DNA of 64,000 nt. It comes from Nitratireductor sp. B36 (GTDB lineage: Bacteria > Pseudomonadota > Alphaproteobacteria > Rhizobiales > Rhizobiaceae). The DNA is taken from the NCBI RefSeq assembly GCF_020833685.1, contig NZ_JACKZY010000004.1, forward strand, positions 372,001-436,000, written 5' to 3'. The translations under genes were made by a program, and so were the position numbers. Shown here piece after piece: positions 1 to 8,596 of the stretch (within the stretch, counting starts at the first letter, position 1; each line of letters begins with the position of its first letter). Below the pieces are notes generated by a model. It worked only from the letters and a program-made list of their open reading frames with translations, was not told where the DNA came from and ran no database searches.

Positions 1-569
1 CCCTCCATCGCGCCTCGTTGAAGAAATCTGGGTATCCCTCCCGAGAGGCACACACCCGGTTTGATTTGACCTGTCATTCCGGCGAGGGGCTCCGGAGGAC
101 GCCTTCGCACCCCCGTCCTTCCCCTGTGCACAAAGGCTATAGTGCGGCGCTGGCTGTGAAGCGCCGCAGCTTCACCCTTTCGGACATTCGCGAATTTCGC
201 AAAGACGTCTGGCCGCTGGCCTGCGCCTGTCCCTTGCAGGGATACTATGCAGTCGGGTGTATCAATAATTAGAATTTCCGGGTGCTGTCATTCAGGGGCT
301 TCTTCTTCTTATAAGCTCTTGTGGCGCTCGAGAGCTGGAAGGCAGAAAACCAACGCTTCCCGTGGGAATTTCTCAGCAAGATTGATGGTAAATAAGTATA
401 TGAAGTAATTAGGGAATTATCACGTGAGGAGATTTGGATTTATGACCGTGAACTCTCGACAAAGACGCAGCAGCGCGTTCTGAGAAAAGTTCGCTGACTC
501 ATTAATGGCGCTGGACATGTCGTCTAAATTTTGAGAACTTATCCCGCAAGGGCGCATTTTTCAGACGCC
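1..569. other. Upstream region without a convincing gene
   Basis: This stretch holds no reading frame with family resemblance, signal peptide or good ribosome binding site. An 84-codon frame near the left edge is open but has low-complexity, shadow-like composition. A small perfect inverted repeat (TGAAGC, GCTTCA) lies near 155-175. The last 200 bases become more AT-rich and presumably contain the promoter of the downstream ABC/nucleoside operon, although no clear -35/-10 pair can be fixed by eye. Confidence 0.5.
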
Positions 570-581
570 TTAATCGATTAA
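570..581. promoter_or_regulatory. LacI-type palindromic operator candidate
   Basis: The 12-bp sequence TTAATCGATTAA is a perfect palindrome with a central CG. That is the layout typical of LacI/GalR-family operators. It sits 22 bp before the proposed TTG start of the first operon gene, so a bound repressor would block transcription or initiation. No LacI-family gene is present in the window, so the regulator would be encoded elsewhere. The binding factor is inferred. Confidence 0.45.
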
Positions 582-603
582 ATCGCCTTTGGAAGGTCTC
601 AGA

Positions 604-1347
604 TTGATAACCACTTCTGGTCTGACGAAGAGCTTCGATCTTGAAGGTGGAAGCATCCTCGCCCTGGCCCCGCTTGATCATCGGATTGAAAAGGGTTCGT
701 TCGTTTCGATTGTCGGGCCCTCTGGCTGTGGCAAGTCGACGTTTCTTCGATTGATCGCGGGCCTCGAAGACGCTTCCGGCGGCACGGTCAAGCTCGACAC
801 CGGCTCTGCAAAGCGCCCCGTTGGGTTCGTGTTTCAGGATGCGGTGCTCCTTCCCTGGAAGACCGTCCGCGACAATATCCGCTTTCCGCTCGACACCGCC
901 GGTGTGCGCCGCGACGAGGGCAACCGGATCGTTGGTGAGCTGATTGATCTCGTTGGGCTCACGGGTTTCGAAGATGCGTTGCCCAAGCAGCTTTCCGGCG
1001 GCATGCGCCAGCGTGCTGCCATTGCTCGGGCCCTGTCCGACGATCCGCCCATCCTTCTGATGGATGAGCCGTTCTCGGCGGTGGACCTTCTCACCCGTGA
1101 AACGCTGAACGATGAATTGCTGCGAATCTGGCAGCGCACGGGCAAAACCATCCTTCTGGTCACCCACAGTGTGGAAGAGGCAGCGTATCTCGGCAGCGAG
1201 GTCATGGTCATGTCGCCACGTCCGGGCCGCTTGAAGAAAACCTATACGGTGGACCTGCCGCATCCGCGCGGCGAGGCCACCAAGCTTGATCCCGCTTATC
1301 ACCAACTGGTCGCCGAACTGCGCCAGGACATGCGGGAAACGGAATGA
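604..1347 (+). CDS. ABC transporter ATPase (TauB/SsuB/ThiZ-like)
   Basis: Cytoplasmic ATPase of a TauABC/SsuABC-type importer, about 247 residues. Visible motifs are Walker [10 protein letters not shown] near residue 38, signature LSGGMRQRAAIARA near 135, Walker B LLMDEPFSAVD near 155 and the switch His in LLVTHS near 190. I place the start at the TTG at 604 because GGAAGG lies seven bases upstream; an earlier in-frame TTG at 589 has no such site. The stop overlaps the next start (ATGA), so it is translationally coupled to the permease. The neighbouring nucleoside phosphorylase and phosphopentomutase suggest a nucleoside or pentose-containing substrate, which is inference. Confidence 0.9.
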   Translation: MITTSGLTKSFDLEGGSILALAPLDHRIEKGSFVSIVGPSGCGKSTFLRLIAGLEDASGGTVKLDTGSAKRPVGFVFQDAVLLPWKTVRDNIRFPLDTAGVRRDEGNRIVGELIDLVGLTGFEDALPKQLSGGMRQRAAIARALSDDPPILLMDEPFSAVDLLTRETLNDELLRIWQRTGKTILLVTHSVEEAAYLGSEVMVMSPRPGRLKKTYTVDLPHPRGEATKLDPAYHQLVAELRQDMRETE

Positions 1348-2114
1348 TGCTCGCCCGCTTTCGACCCGTTTTCGAATATGGTTTGGCGCTGTTGTTGCTG
1401 ACCATCGCCTGGTGGTATGCCAGCGGGCCGATGGGCATCCCCAAATATCTTCTTCCGTCGCCGCAAAGCACAGTCTCCACCCTGTGGGATTCGCTGGTGA
1501 GCGGCCAGTTGTGGCCCCACCTCTGGTTCACCCTCCGCAACATTTTCCTGGGTTTGGCTATCGGTGGCGTGGCCGGCGTTGCCGGCGCCTATCTGCTCTA
1601 CAAGATGCCCCGGCTTTCCACCTATCTGGATGGCCCGCTGGTTGTCTTCCAGACCGCGCCGAAGATCGCGCTCGCGCCTCTCTTCGTCGTCTGGTTCGGT
1701 CTCGGTCTCACGGCAAAGATCGTGCTCATCGTCTCGCTCGTCTTCTTCCCGGTCCTCATGGGCGCGCTTGCGGGCTTCCGCAGCATCGACAGCCGTATGC
1801 ATGACCTCGCCAAGCTCCTGAAGCTCAGCCCGCTTTCGCTGTTCTGGCGTATCGATCTGATGGCAGCGCTTCCGGGGATTTTCGTCGGTCTCAAGATCGG
1901 GGCGGTGCAGGCGCTTGTCGGCGCGATCCTTGCCGAGTGGATCTCCGGCAGTGACGGGCTCGGTTATCTGATGACCTTCGCCTCCGCCACCTACAAGACC
2001 TCGCTGCTTTTCGGCGCCGTGCTTCTGACCTCGCTTCTGGGCATCGCTCTGCATGGGCTTCTCGGCGCGATCGAAAGCCGTCTCCTTTCATGGAAGGTGC
2101 AGGATGGCCGATAG
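1344..2114 (+). CDS. ABC transporter permease (BPD_transp_1)
   Basis: Inner-membrane permease of about 256 residues with roughly six hydrophobic segments and a permease-type loop (LAKLLKLSPLSLFWRIDL, around 155-172) that contacts the ATPase. It belongs to the TauC/SsuC/ThiX group. A second, divergent permease of the same group is encoded at 3895-4638, so the channel is probably a heterodimer. The gene overlaps the ATPase upstream by four bases and the nucleoside phosphorylase downstream by eleven, which indicates tight co-translation. Confidence 0.9.
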   Translation: MMLARFRPVFEYGLALLLLTIAWWYASGPMGIPKYLLPSPQSTVSTLWDSLVSGQLWPHLWFTLRNIFLGLAIGGVAGVAGAYLLYKMPRLSTYLDGPLVVFQTAPKIALAPLFVVWFGLGLTAKIVLIVSLVFFPVLMGALAGFRSIDSRMHDLAKLLKLSPLSLFWRIDLMAALPGIFVGLKIGAVQALVGAILAEWISGSDGLGYLMTFASATYKTSLLFGAVLLTSLLGIALHGLLGAIESRLLSWKVQDGR

Positions 2115-2892
2115 CGCAAAACCCACCGCGCGCCTGCCGTTTTCCGGCGGACGTCCACCCCATCTCCCTTGCGGGCCGGGTGATGTGGCCGAGGATGTTC
2201 TGGTGCCGGGCGATCCCGACCGTGTCGCGCTGCTGCGCAACATGCTCACCGATGTGCAGGATTTCGGCCGCAAGCGCGAGTTTGCGCTCGTGACGGGCAC
2301 ATTTGAAGGCCGGCGGCTCACCATCTGTTCCAGTGGCATTGGCGGTCCGTCGACCGAGATCGCCCTGGTCGAGCTGGCCATGCTGGGCGCAAAGCGTGTG
2401 ATCCGCATCGGCGGGTGCTCCGCACTGGTGCCGGAAATCCCTACCGGCGACTACATCGTGCCGCACATGGCGACCGGCATGACCGGCGTTGCAGCCCTAT
2501 ATGCCGAGCATGGTCACACGCCTGTGGCCGATCCCGCACTTGCATCCGCGCTTGAAGCAAGCGCCGCAGCGCTGGGGCTTGGTGCACACCGGGGCATGAT
2601 CGCCTCGACAGACAGTTACTATCTCGGGCAGGACCGACCGCTCACGCTGGATGCGGTCGAAAGCCCGGACGCTGGATATCTGGACCGTTTCCTTGCCGAG
2701 GGGGCCATCGGGGTGGAAATGGAATCGCAGGTGATCCTGGCCGTTGGCCGGGCTCTTGGCCTCAGGGCGGCCTGCCTCTTGGGTGTGCACGGCAATCGCG
2801 CCACCGACAATTGGCTCGTCGATTATGAAAACACGCAGCGAAACCTGCTCCGCATTGCGGGCCGGGCTCTGGCACTTGATGCGTCCCAATAG
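2104..2892 (+). CDS. Nucleoside phosphorylase (uridine phosphorylase-like)
   Basis: Member of the PNP/UDP phosphorylase family, about 262 residues, cleaving a nucleoside with phosphate into base and (deoxy)ribose-1-phosphate in the cytoplasm. The N-terminal VLVPGDPDRV motif (phosphate site), the IGGCSAL segment and the ribose-binding GVEMES motif near 205 are all visible. I choose the ATG at 2104 (MADSAKP) rather than an upstream in-frame codon inside the permease gene, because a GGAAGGTGCAGG stretch precedes it. It is embedded between subunits of one ABC importer and upstream of phosphopentomutase, which would take the sugar phosphate. Base specificity cannot be decided by eye. Confidence 0.88.
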   Translation: MADSAKPTARLPFSGGRPPHLPCGPGDVAEDVLVPGDPDRVALLRNMLTDVQDFGRKREFALVTGTFEGRRLTICSSGIGGPSTEIALVELAMLGAKRVIRIGGCSALVPEIPTGDYIVPHMATGMTGVAALYAEHGHTPVADPALASALEASAAALGLGAHRGMIASTDSYYLGQDRPLTLDAVESPDAGYLDRFLAEGAIGVEMESQVILAVGRALGLRAACLLGVHGNRATDNWLVDYENTQRNLLRIAGRALALDASQ

Positions 2893-2901
2893 GAGATAAA
2901 A

Positions 2902-3891
2902 ATGAAATTCATGCTGAAAACCGGCGTTGCCGCGCTCGCGCTCATCGCTTCGGGCGTCGCGGCACTTGCTGCCGATAAGGTCGTCATGCAGATCGACGGC
3001 GCCGCCGTTCCATTCTACTCGCCGCTTTATGCTGGCGTCGAAAACGGCTTCTTCGCTGATCAGGACATTGAAGTCGAGTTCATCTATGCCGGCGCGTCCG
3101 ACATCTTGACCAACATTGCCGCCGGCAATGTGGATTTTGGCTTCCCGAATGGTGATGCCGTCGTGGCGGCAGCCGCCAATGGCCTGCCGGTGAAGGTGGT
3201 CCACACCACCTATCAGCGTGGCATTGGCGCGTTGCTGGCCAAGAAAGAGACCGGCATCGAGACCTATGCGGACCTGAAGGGCAAGACGGTTGCCGTCACC
3301 TCGCTTGGTTCGCCCAATTATCTCCAGCTTCAGGTGGGTTTGCAGAATGCCGGCCTCACGCTCGACGACATCAAGCTTGAAGTCGTCTCCACCGGTGCAA
3401 TCGTTCAGGCGCTGCAGAGCGACCAGGTCGATGCCATCGTGTTCTCCGAGCTGCGCAAATACAATCTGGAAGGTGCGGGCGTCGATGTCACGATGTTCCT
3501 GTCCAACGACTTCCTGCCCTCCTTCGGCAATGTCGTTGTCACCTCCAGCCGCCTGCTTGAGGAAAACCCGGATCTCGTGAAGCGCTTCACCAATGCAGTC
3601 ACCGCCTCCTATGAATGGGTGATCGACGGTCATGTCGACGATGCTCTCGAGATCTCCTTCGAGAAGTACACACCGACCTGGGCCGATCAGAAGGAGCTTC
3701 TTTCGACGGCGTTCAAGAACAGCTTCGTCGCTTCCGTCTGGCAGAGCGATCTGACCAAGGAAAAGGGTCTTGGTGCTGCCGATCTCGACGCCTGGCAGGC
3801 CAATGCCGACATTCTGGCGAAATACGAGGTCATCGAGGAAGCGCCCAAGGCTGCCGACTTCGTGGTCGACCCGTCCTCGATCGGCGAATAA
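2902..3891 (+). CDS. ABC substrate-binding protein (NMT1/THI5-like)
   Basis: Periplasmic binding protein of 329 residues with a Sec signal peptide (first about 23 residues, ending VAALAAD). The fold is that of the NMT1/THI5 and SsuA group: an N-terminal lobe with GAASD-like and NGDAVVAAAANG segments, then a hinge near TGAIVQALQSDQVDA. These proteins bind thiamine precursors, sulfonates, riboflavin or nitrile-like solutes. The interleaved nucleoside phosphorylase and phosphopentomutase suggest a nucleoside here. An AGGAG site precedes the ATG. Confidence 0.88.
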   Translation: MKFMLKTGVAALALIASGVAALAADKVVMQIDGAAVPFYSPLYAGVENGFFADQDIEVEFIYAGASDILTNIAAGNVDFGFPNGDAVVAAAANGLPVKVVHTTYQRGIGALLAKKETGIETYADLKGKTVAVTSLGSPNYLQLQVGLQNAGLTLDDIKLEVVSTGAIVQALQSDQVDAIVFSELRKYNLEGAGVDVTMFLSNDFLPSFGNVVVTSSRLLEENPDLVKRFTNAVTASYEWVIDGHVDDALEISFEKYTPTWADQKELLSTAFKNSFVASVWQSDLTKEKGLGAADLDAWQANADILAKYEVIEEAPKAADFVVDPSSIGE

Positions 3892-3894
3892 GCC

Positions 3895-4638
3895 ATGCTG
3901 AAGCGCGGGATCGCGGGTCTGGTTCTCATCGTCGCCCTTTGGGGCGGCGGTGTGTTCCTGTTCAATGTGCCAGATTATCTGTTGCCAAGCCCGGCCGCCG
4001 TCATGGCGCGGATGGCGTTTCTCTATGAAAACGCCAATCTTCTGGGCCATGTCTACGTGACGGTGATGGAGATTTTCTGGGGCTTTCTGCTTGGTTTCCT
4101 TGCAGGCATTCTGGCCGCATTGCTGTTTGCCCGCTTTCCCGTTTCCGAGCGGATGTCCACGCCGCTCATCCTGCTTCTTCAGACCGCGCCCAAGATCGCC
4201 ATCGCGCCACTGCTTCTGTTGTGGCTCGGTCTTGGGCCGGCACCAAAAATCGTGCTGGTTGCCATTGTCACCTTCTTCCCGGTTATGACGGGCATGCTGT
4301 CGGGCCTGCGTTTCGTCAATAAGTCCTATCTGGATCTGGCACGCGTGCTGAAGCTGTCGCCGCTGCAGCGCTTCCTGCATATCGAGCTGCCCTCCGCACT
4401 TCCGACCCTCTTTGCCGGCGCGACAGTGGCGACCACGCTTGCCATGACGGCAGCCGTGATTGGCGAACTGATGGGCGCAAATGAGGGCGTGGGCTATCTC
4501 CTTTCCTCTGGACAGGAGAATGCCGACACGGCCACAGTGATCGGAATGGTGCTCCTCCTCTCGCTCATGGGCTGGAGCTTTTATGAACTGTTCGAAGCGC
4601 TGCGCCGTCGCATGGAGGCGCGCTTCGCGGAAGGGTGA
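3895..4638 (+). CDS. ABC transporter permease, second subunit
   Basis: Inner-membrane permease of 247 residues, similar in design to the 1344-2114 product (both contain a QTAPKIA segment followed by a GLG-K-VL loop). It starts three bases after the binding-protein stop. Having two non-identical permeases with a single ATPase and a single binding protein suggests a heterodimeric channel. The N terminus has a plausible first transmembrane helix. Confidence 0.9.
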   Translation: MLKRGIAGLVLIVALWGGGVFLFNVPDYLLPSPAAVMARMAFLYENANLLGHVYVTVMEIFWGFLLGFLAGILAALLFARFPVSERMSTPLILLLQTAPKIAIAPLLLLWLGLGPAPKIVLVAIVTFFPVMTGMLSGLRFVNKSYLDLARVLKLSPLQRFLHIELPSALPTLFAGATVATTLAMTAAVIGELMGANEGVGYLLSSGQENADTATVIGMVLLLSLMGWSFYELFEALRRRMEARFAEG

Positions 4639-4641
4639 GGG

Positions 4642-5832
4642 ATGTCTGTGAACGGTCGTGTCTTCCTGTGCGTTCTGGATTCGGTGGGCATAGGCGGCGC
4701 ACCGGATGCCGAGCGGTTCGGTGATGCCGGTGCCAACACGGTTCTTCACATCGCCGAAGCCTGTGCTGCGGGCAGGGCGGAGGAGGGGCGTTCCGGCCCG
4801 CTTCATCTTCCCAATCTTTCCGCCCTTGGTCTTGGTGCGGCACTCGAGCTTGCCTGCGGCCAGTCCGCGCCGGGGCTAACCGAGCCTGAGACCGGAGTAT
4901 CCTGGGCGGCCCTTCAGGAAGAAAGTGCCGGCAAGGACACCCAGACCGGCCATTGGGAGCTGGCAGGCCTGCCGCTTTCCAAAGACTGGCATTATTTTCC
5001 CCATGAGGTTCCGGCCTTTCCGGAAGAGGCGATGGCGCGCCTGCGTGAGGCGGGCGGGCTGGAGCGCACGCTCTTCAATGCGCACGGCTCGGGTTCGGAC
5101 GTGCTGGAGCGTTTTGGCGCGGAGCACATGGAGACCGGCGCGCCGATCGTCTATACGTCGGCAGACAGCGTGGTGCAGATTGCCGCGCATGAGGAGACAT
5201 TTGGTCTCGAACAGCTCTTGCAACTCTGTGAGGCAGCCGCCGAAATCTTCCATCCCATGAATGTCGGGCGCATCATTGCCCGGCCTTTCGTCGGGGACGC
5301 GGAAAGCGGCTTTACCCGCACCGCCAACCGGCGCGATCTTGCCATCGCACCGCCCGGAGAAACAGTCTGCGACCGCCTTGTGGCCGCTGGTCGAACCGTG
5401 CACGGCGTGGGAAAGATTGGAGACATCTTCGCCGGCAAAGGCATTTCGCGTGTCCTGAAAGGCCCCAACGACGATACCCTTTTCGACCGTCTGCTTGAGA
5501 CTGTCGAAACTGTTGCCGAAGGCGATCTCGTCTTTGCCAACTTCGTCGAATTCGACAGTCTTTACGGCCATCGCCGCGACGTGGCCGGTTACGCACGGGC
5601 GCTGGAGTGGTTTGATCGCCGCCTCGCCGAGCTTCTGCCGAAGCTGCGCCCCGGCGATCTTCTGATGCTGACGGCCGATCACGGCAACGATCCGACCTGG
5701 ACTGGCACGGATCACACGCGCGAGCGCGTTCCCTTGCTGCTCGCTGGCAACGCGTTGCCCTGGGCTGGAAGCGGTGGCGTCTTGCCGTTCAAGAGGGTGG
5801 CGTCAATGGTGGAAGACCATCTGCTGGGCTGA
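4642..5832 (+). CDS. deoB: Phosphopentomutase
   Basis: Alkaline-phosphatase-superfamily mutase interconverting (deoxy)ribose-1-phosphate and -5-phosphate, 396 residues, the normal family length. The N-terminal metal motif [10 protein letters not shown], the [10 protein letters not shown] motif that carries the phosphorylated Thr, and the C-terminal [18 protein letters not shown] metal site are all visible. It starts three bases after the second permease and closes the operon. With the phosphorylase it gives a full route from an imported nucleoside to pentose-5-phosphate. A decayed 3' fragment of a related gene lies at about 16.2 kb. Confidence 0.95.
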   Translation: MSVNGRVFLCVLDSVGIGGAPDAERFGDAGANTVLHIAEACAAGRAEEGRSGPLHLPNLSALGLGAALELACGQSAPGLTEPETGVSWAALQEESAGKDTQTGHWELAGLPLSKDWHYFPHEVPAFPEEAMARLREAGGLERTLFNAHGSGSDVLERFGAEHMETGAPIVYTSADSVVQIAAHEETFGLEQLLQLCEAAAEIFHPMNVGRIIARPFVGDAESGFTRTANRRDLAIAPPGETVCDRLVAAGRTVHGVGKIGDIFAGKGISRVLKGPNDDTLFDRLLETVETVAEGDLVFANFVEFDSLYGHRRDVAGYARALEWFDRRLAELLPKLRPGDLLMLTADHGNDPTWTGTDHTRERVPLLLAGNALPWAGSGGVLPFKRVASMVEDHLLG

Positions 5833-5958
5833 TAAACCTGCCTGGCGCCAGACGCGGTTTTCATCCTTCATCTCTCACAAGAGCTAGGCGCGCCTGCCGT
5901 CAGTCGTCACGCCGCGCAAGCGAGGCAGCGGCTGGCCAAAACCCGCTTGAATGGCGCG

Positions 5959-7128
5959 CTACTGCCGCCTCATGTTCCCGGAAGAGCATCTCACGGGCAG
6001 GTCCCGCTTGTTTTTCACGCTCATGACCGACCATCCCTTCCAGTCGCCGGAGCGCACCAGCCTTTCGGCAACGCGCCTTGCCTTTTTCTTGGCTGCAAGC
6101 TCGCCCAGAAAGAGCGTGTCGCCTCCTATGCTTGAATTCCTGTCCTCGACGCTTTTCAGCCGAGCATAAAACCGGTCGAAAGATCCTGTCTTGATCCTGT
6201 ACTCATCCACTGTCACGCCCGAACCGATGAGGTGGCAGCGCCGGCCGCCCCTGCCTCTCAGTCTGAACAGCAGATACTGGTCGACGCGGCGGCGTGTTGC
6301 GACGTTCGACTGGGCGCGATCGGGATAAAGTTCACCAGGGTCGATACTGTCTTCCGACCCCCAGGTGACAAGATAGAGGCTTTTTCGGCTTCCATCCTCT
6401 TTCCCGTATTTCTCGCGCGTTCTGTATTTCCGTTCCTCGACCTTTGCTTCAGCGCGGGCGCGCGCCTCCGGCGTCAGTCGACCGAAATTTCTGTCCTCAG
6501 CCTGCTTGGAGGAAAGAACCACACGTCCGTCCGACCAGTTTGCTTTCTCGGGCCGGCCTCCTTTCGCAGTGAAAGTGCCTTCCCCCTCCCCAAGCGATCC
6601 ATGAAACCTCCCTGAATAGACGTCGCCCTCCTTCGTCTCATAGGTTCCAACGCCCTGGATCTTGCCATCGCGGAATTCGCCGACATAAACCCCGCCGGAT
6701 TTGGTTACCAGCCGGCCTTTGCCTTCCCGCTGGCCGTGGACCCACGAGCCTGTGTAGTGACCACCATCTTTCCAGTAATAGGTGCCTTGCCCGTGTCGGC
6801 GGCCATCCAGCACTTCACCGGTGTAGCGGTCGCCATTCTTGTAGGCATAGTCCTTCACCTTGGCGTAGCCTTTGGTCACTGGTCTCTTTCCGGAGAGCAG
6901 TTCTGCCTTGGACGGGAGCTTCAGTTCCCCGCGCAACACCTTTTGAACATTGCTGAAGCTTGGCTTGTGACCAGCCAGACGGAGGCGCTCCTCAATTTCC
7001 AGCATCTGCTGGAAGGAGTCTTTCTTGGCGCCGTCATCGGCGCTCTCGGCCAAAGCCGGCGGCTGAGTGCAAACGAGAAGAGCACCGAGAAAGAGCCAGG
7101 GGAGTGCAGCAGACTTCGAAATTCTCAA
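5959..7128 (-). CDS. Exported MORN-repeat protein
   Basis: Predicted periplasmic or surface protein of about 389 residues. A signal-peptide-like N terminus ends near PPALA-ES. Residues about 90-200 contain at least four MORN repeats with the pattern Y-G-xxY-G-xxxxGxG (for example GDRYTGEVLDGRRHGQGTYY). The C-terminal 200 residues are basic and not recognised; they contain a segment rich in R/K (EERKYRTREKYGKEDG). MORN repeats usually mediate protein or lipid contacts. The start is uncertain: a TTG at 7128 gives the best signal peptide, but an in-frame TTG at 7188 is possible. Confidence 0.7.
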   Translation of the reverse strand: MRISKSAALPWLFLGALLVCTQPPALAESADDGAKKDSFQQMLEIEERLRLAGHKPSFSNVQKVLRGELKLPSKAELLSGKRPVTKGYAKVKDYAYKNGDRYTGEVLDGRRHGQGTYYWKDGGHYTGSWVHGQREGKGRLVTKSGGVYVGEFRDGKIQGVGTYETKEGDVYSGRFHGSLGEGEGTFTAKGGRPEKANWSDGRVVLSSKQAEDRNFGRLTPEARARAEAKVEERKYRTREKYGKEDGSRKSLYLVTWGSEDSIDPGELYPDRAQSNVATRRRVDQYLLFRLRGRGGRRCHLIGSGVTVDEYRIKTGSFDRFYARLKSVEDRNSSIGGDTLFLGELAAKKKARRVAERLVRSGDWKGWSVMSVKNKRDLPVRCSSGNMRRQ

Positions 7129-7377
7129 CAATGACAGGTGTAACGCCAAAATATCATCCAATAAATTTAACCAGCTCACTAGATTCAAGATGACTTATGT
7201 CTGTCAAGCAATTGGTCGTCGGGAAAGAGATTTTCTTGGCAGTGTTGACCGAACTCTGTTTCAATTCTCCCTTCCCCGTTATCGAAATCGCTAGCGGTCT
7301 TCCGGCCCGAATTTCGGCGCGGTTGCGCTTTCAGTGACCGCGTCTGTGTCCCGCTGAGGCCGCTTGGATAAGGACTT

Positions 7378-8409
7378 TCAGTGCGCGCGCGCAGCTTTCG
7401 TGATGTCCGCGGATGGGGCTGTGTGATTTCCGCTCTCGGGTTGCATGGCCGTTCGATAGCCCTGGGGCGTTGTGCTGTAGAGCGCCCGAAAGGCACGGCT
7501 GAAATGCGCCGCGTCGGCAAACCCTGTGTCGACGGCTATTTGCGCAATCTTGTCCGTAGTATGAGTCAGCAGCCAGGCTCCATAGCGCAGGCGCATGTCA
7601 CGGAAGTAGCGTGAAGGGGTCTGGTTGAGCTCTGCGATGAACCGCCGATCCAGCTGCCGTGGACTGATACCGGCCTGCCTGGCGAGTTCGGGAACCTGCG
7701 GTGGCTCGTTCAATGACTGTTCCATCAAATGCACCACGCGGCGCACCGCGCTGTCTCGCACATTCTGCATTTCTCCGTAGAAATGTGCCTGGGGATGCGT
7801 GGATGGCCGTACGCCCTGAAGCATCATGTGGCGGATGCTCTGCTGTGCCTTTTCGTGGCCGCAGTGTTGCGTGATGAGATGCAATGCAAGGTCGCACGCA
7901 CCAGCCGAGCCCGCGCAGCTGATCCGGTCGCCGGCATGAACAAAAATGCGGTCGGGGACAGCGCGGATATGCGGAAACTGCTCCTTGAATGCCTCGAATA
8001 CATTCCAGTGGACGCACGCGACATAGCCCTCCATGAGACCGGCCCGCGCGATGTTGAACGTGCCCGTACAAAGGCCGATGAGTGGTGTCCCGGCGTCTGC
8101 CGCGCGATGAAGGTAGTCATCGAGCCACCGGGGCTGCTGCCTTTCCAGATAGCCATTCCCTCCGCACACGGCGATGTAATCAAACAGTCCGGGGTCGGCC
8201 AACTCACTGGTGGGGGTAATCTTCAGGCCGCAGCTTGCGGTGACGTCCTTGCCGCCCATGATTTCCCAGCCGCAGGCGATCTGCCGACTGCGCCCGCCTT
8301 TGTCCGCAGAAAGACGCATCGCTTCGATGAAACCCGAGAATGCGTTGAGCGTGAAGGATTCAAGCAACACGAAGCCGACACGCAATTGCTGTCCCATGTC
8401 CGCAGGCAT
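7378..8409 (-). CDS. GlxA-family AraC-type transcriptional regulator
   Basis: Regulator of about 343 residues with an N-terminal DJ-1/PfpI-like domain (residues 5-170, including GLCTGTFNIARAGL with the nucleophile-elbow Cys) and a C-terminal AraC double HTH (about 225-320, with ARQAGISPRQLDRRF and IAQIAVDTGFADAAHFSRAF). Such proteins often govern uptake and breakdown of quaternary amines or amino-acid derivatives. I choose the ATG at 8409 because AAGGA lies a few bases upstream; longer starts would run into the promoter of the divergent TRAP operon, which it may control. Confidence 0.85.
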   Translation of the reverse strand: MPADMGQQLRVGFVLLESFTLNAFSGFIEAMRLSADKGGRSRQIACGWEIMGGKDVTASCGLKITPTSELADPGLFDYIAVCGGNGYLERQQPRWLDDYLHRAADAGTPLIGLCTGTFNIARAGLMEGYVACVHWNVFEAFKEQFPHIRAVPDRIFVHAGDRISCAGSAGACDLALHLITQHCGHEKAQQSIRHMMLQGVRPSTHPQAHFYGEMQNVRDSAVRRVVHLMEQSLNEPPQVPELARQAGISPRQLDRRFIAELNQTPSRYFRDMRLRYGAWLLTHTTDKIAQIAVDTGFADAAHFSRAFRALYSTTPQGYRTAMQPESGNHTAPSADITKAARAH

Positions 8410-8596
8410 TCCCGTCCTTGGCCTCGTATGCCGCTGCGTTTCGCCGGCGCGGCGTGAAATGCCGGGAAGCATATCGCTTTGACCAAAAAATTCAATAATC
8501 CGTCTAGAATCTTCTCGCCGAGGCCGTCTTCTACGCCGTAATCTCGAAAAGGTAGATCGCTCCGATAGAGTGCGAGACAACAAGAGGGAACAGGAT

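Noticed and set aside
18-272. 84-codon open frame at the left edge
   Set aside because: No ribosome site, no domain, composition typical of a chance frame in GC-rich DNA.
2497-4806. Very long minus-strand open frame (about 769 codons)
   Set aside because: Lies entirely opposite the phosphorylase, binding-protein and permease genes; low-complexity, His/Gln/Arg-rich translation is a codon-bias shadow.
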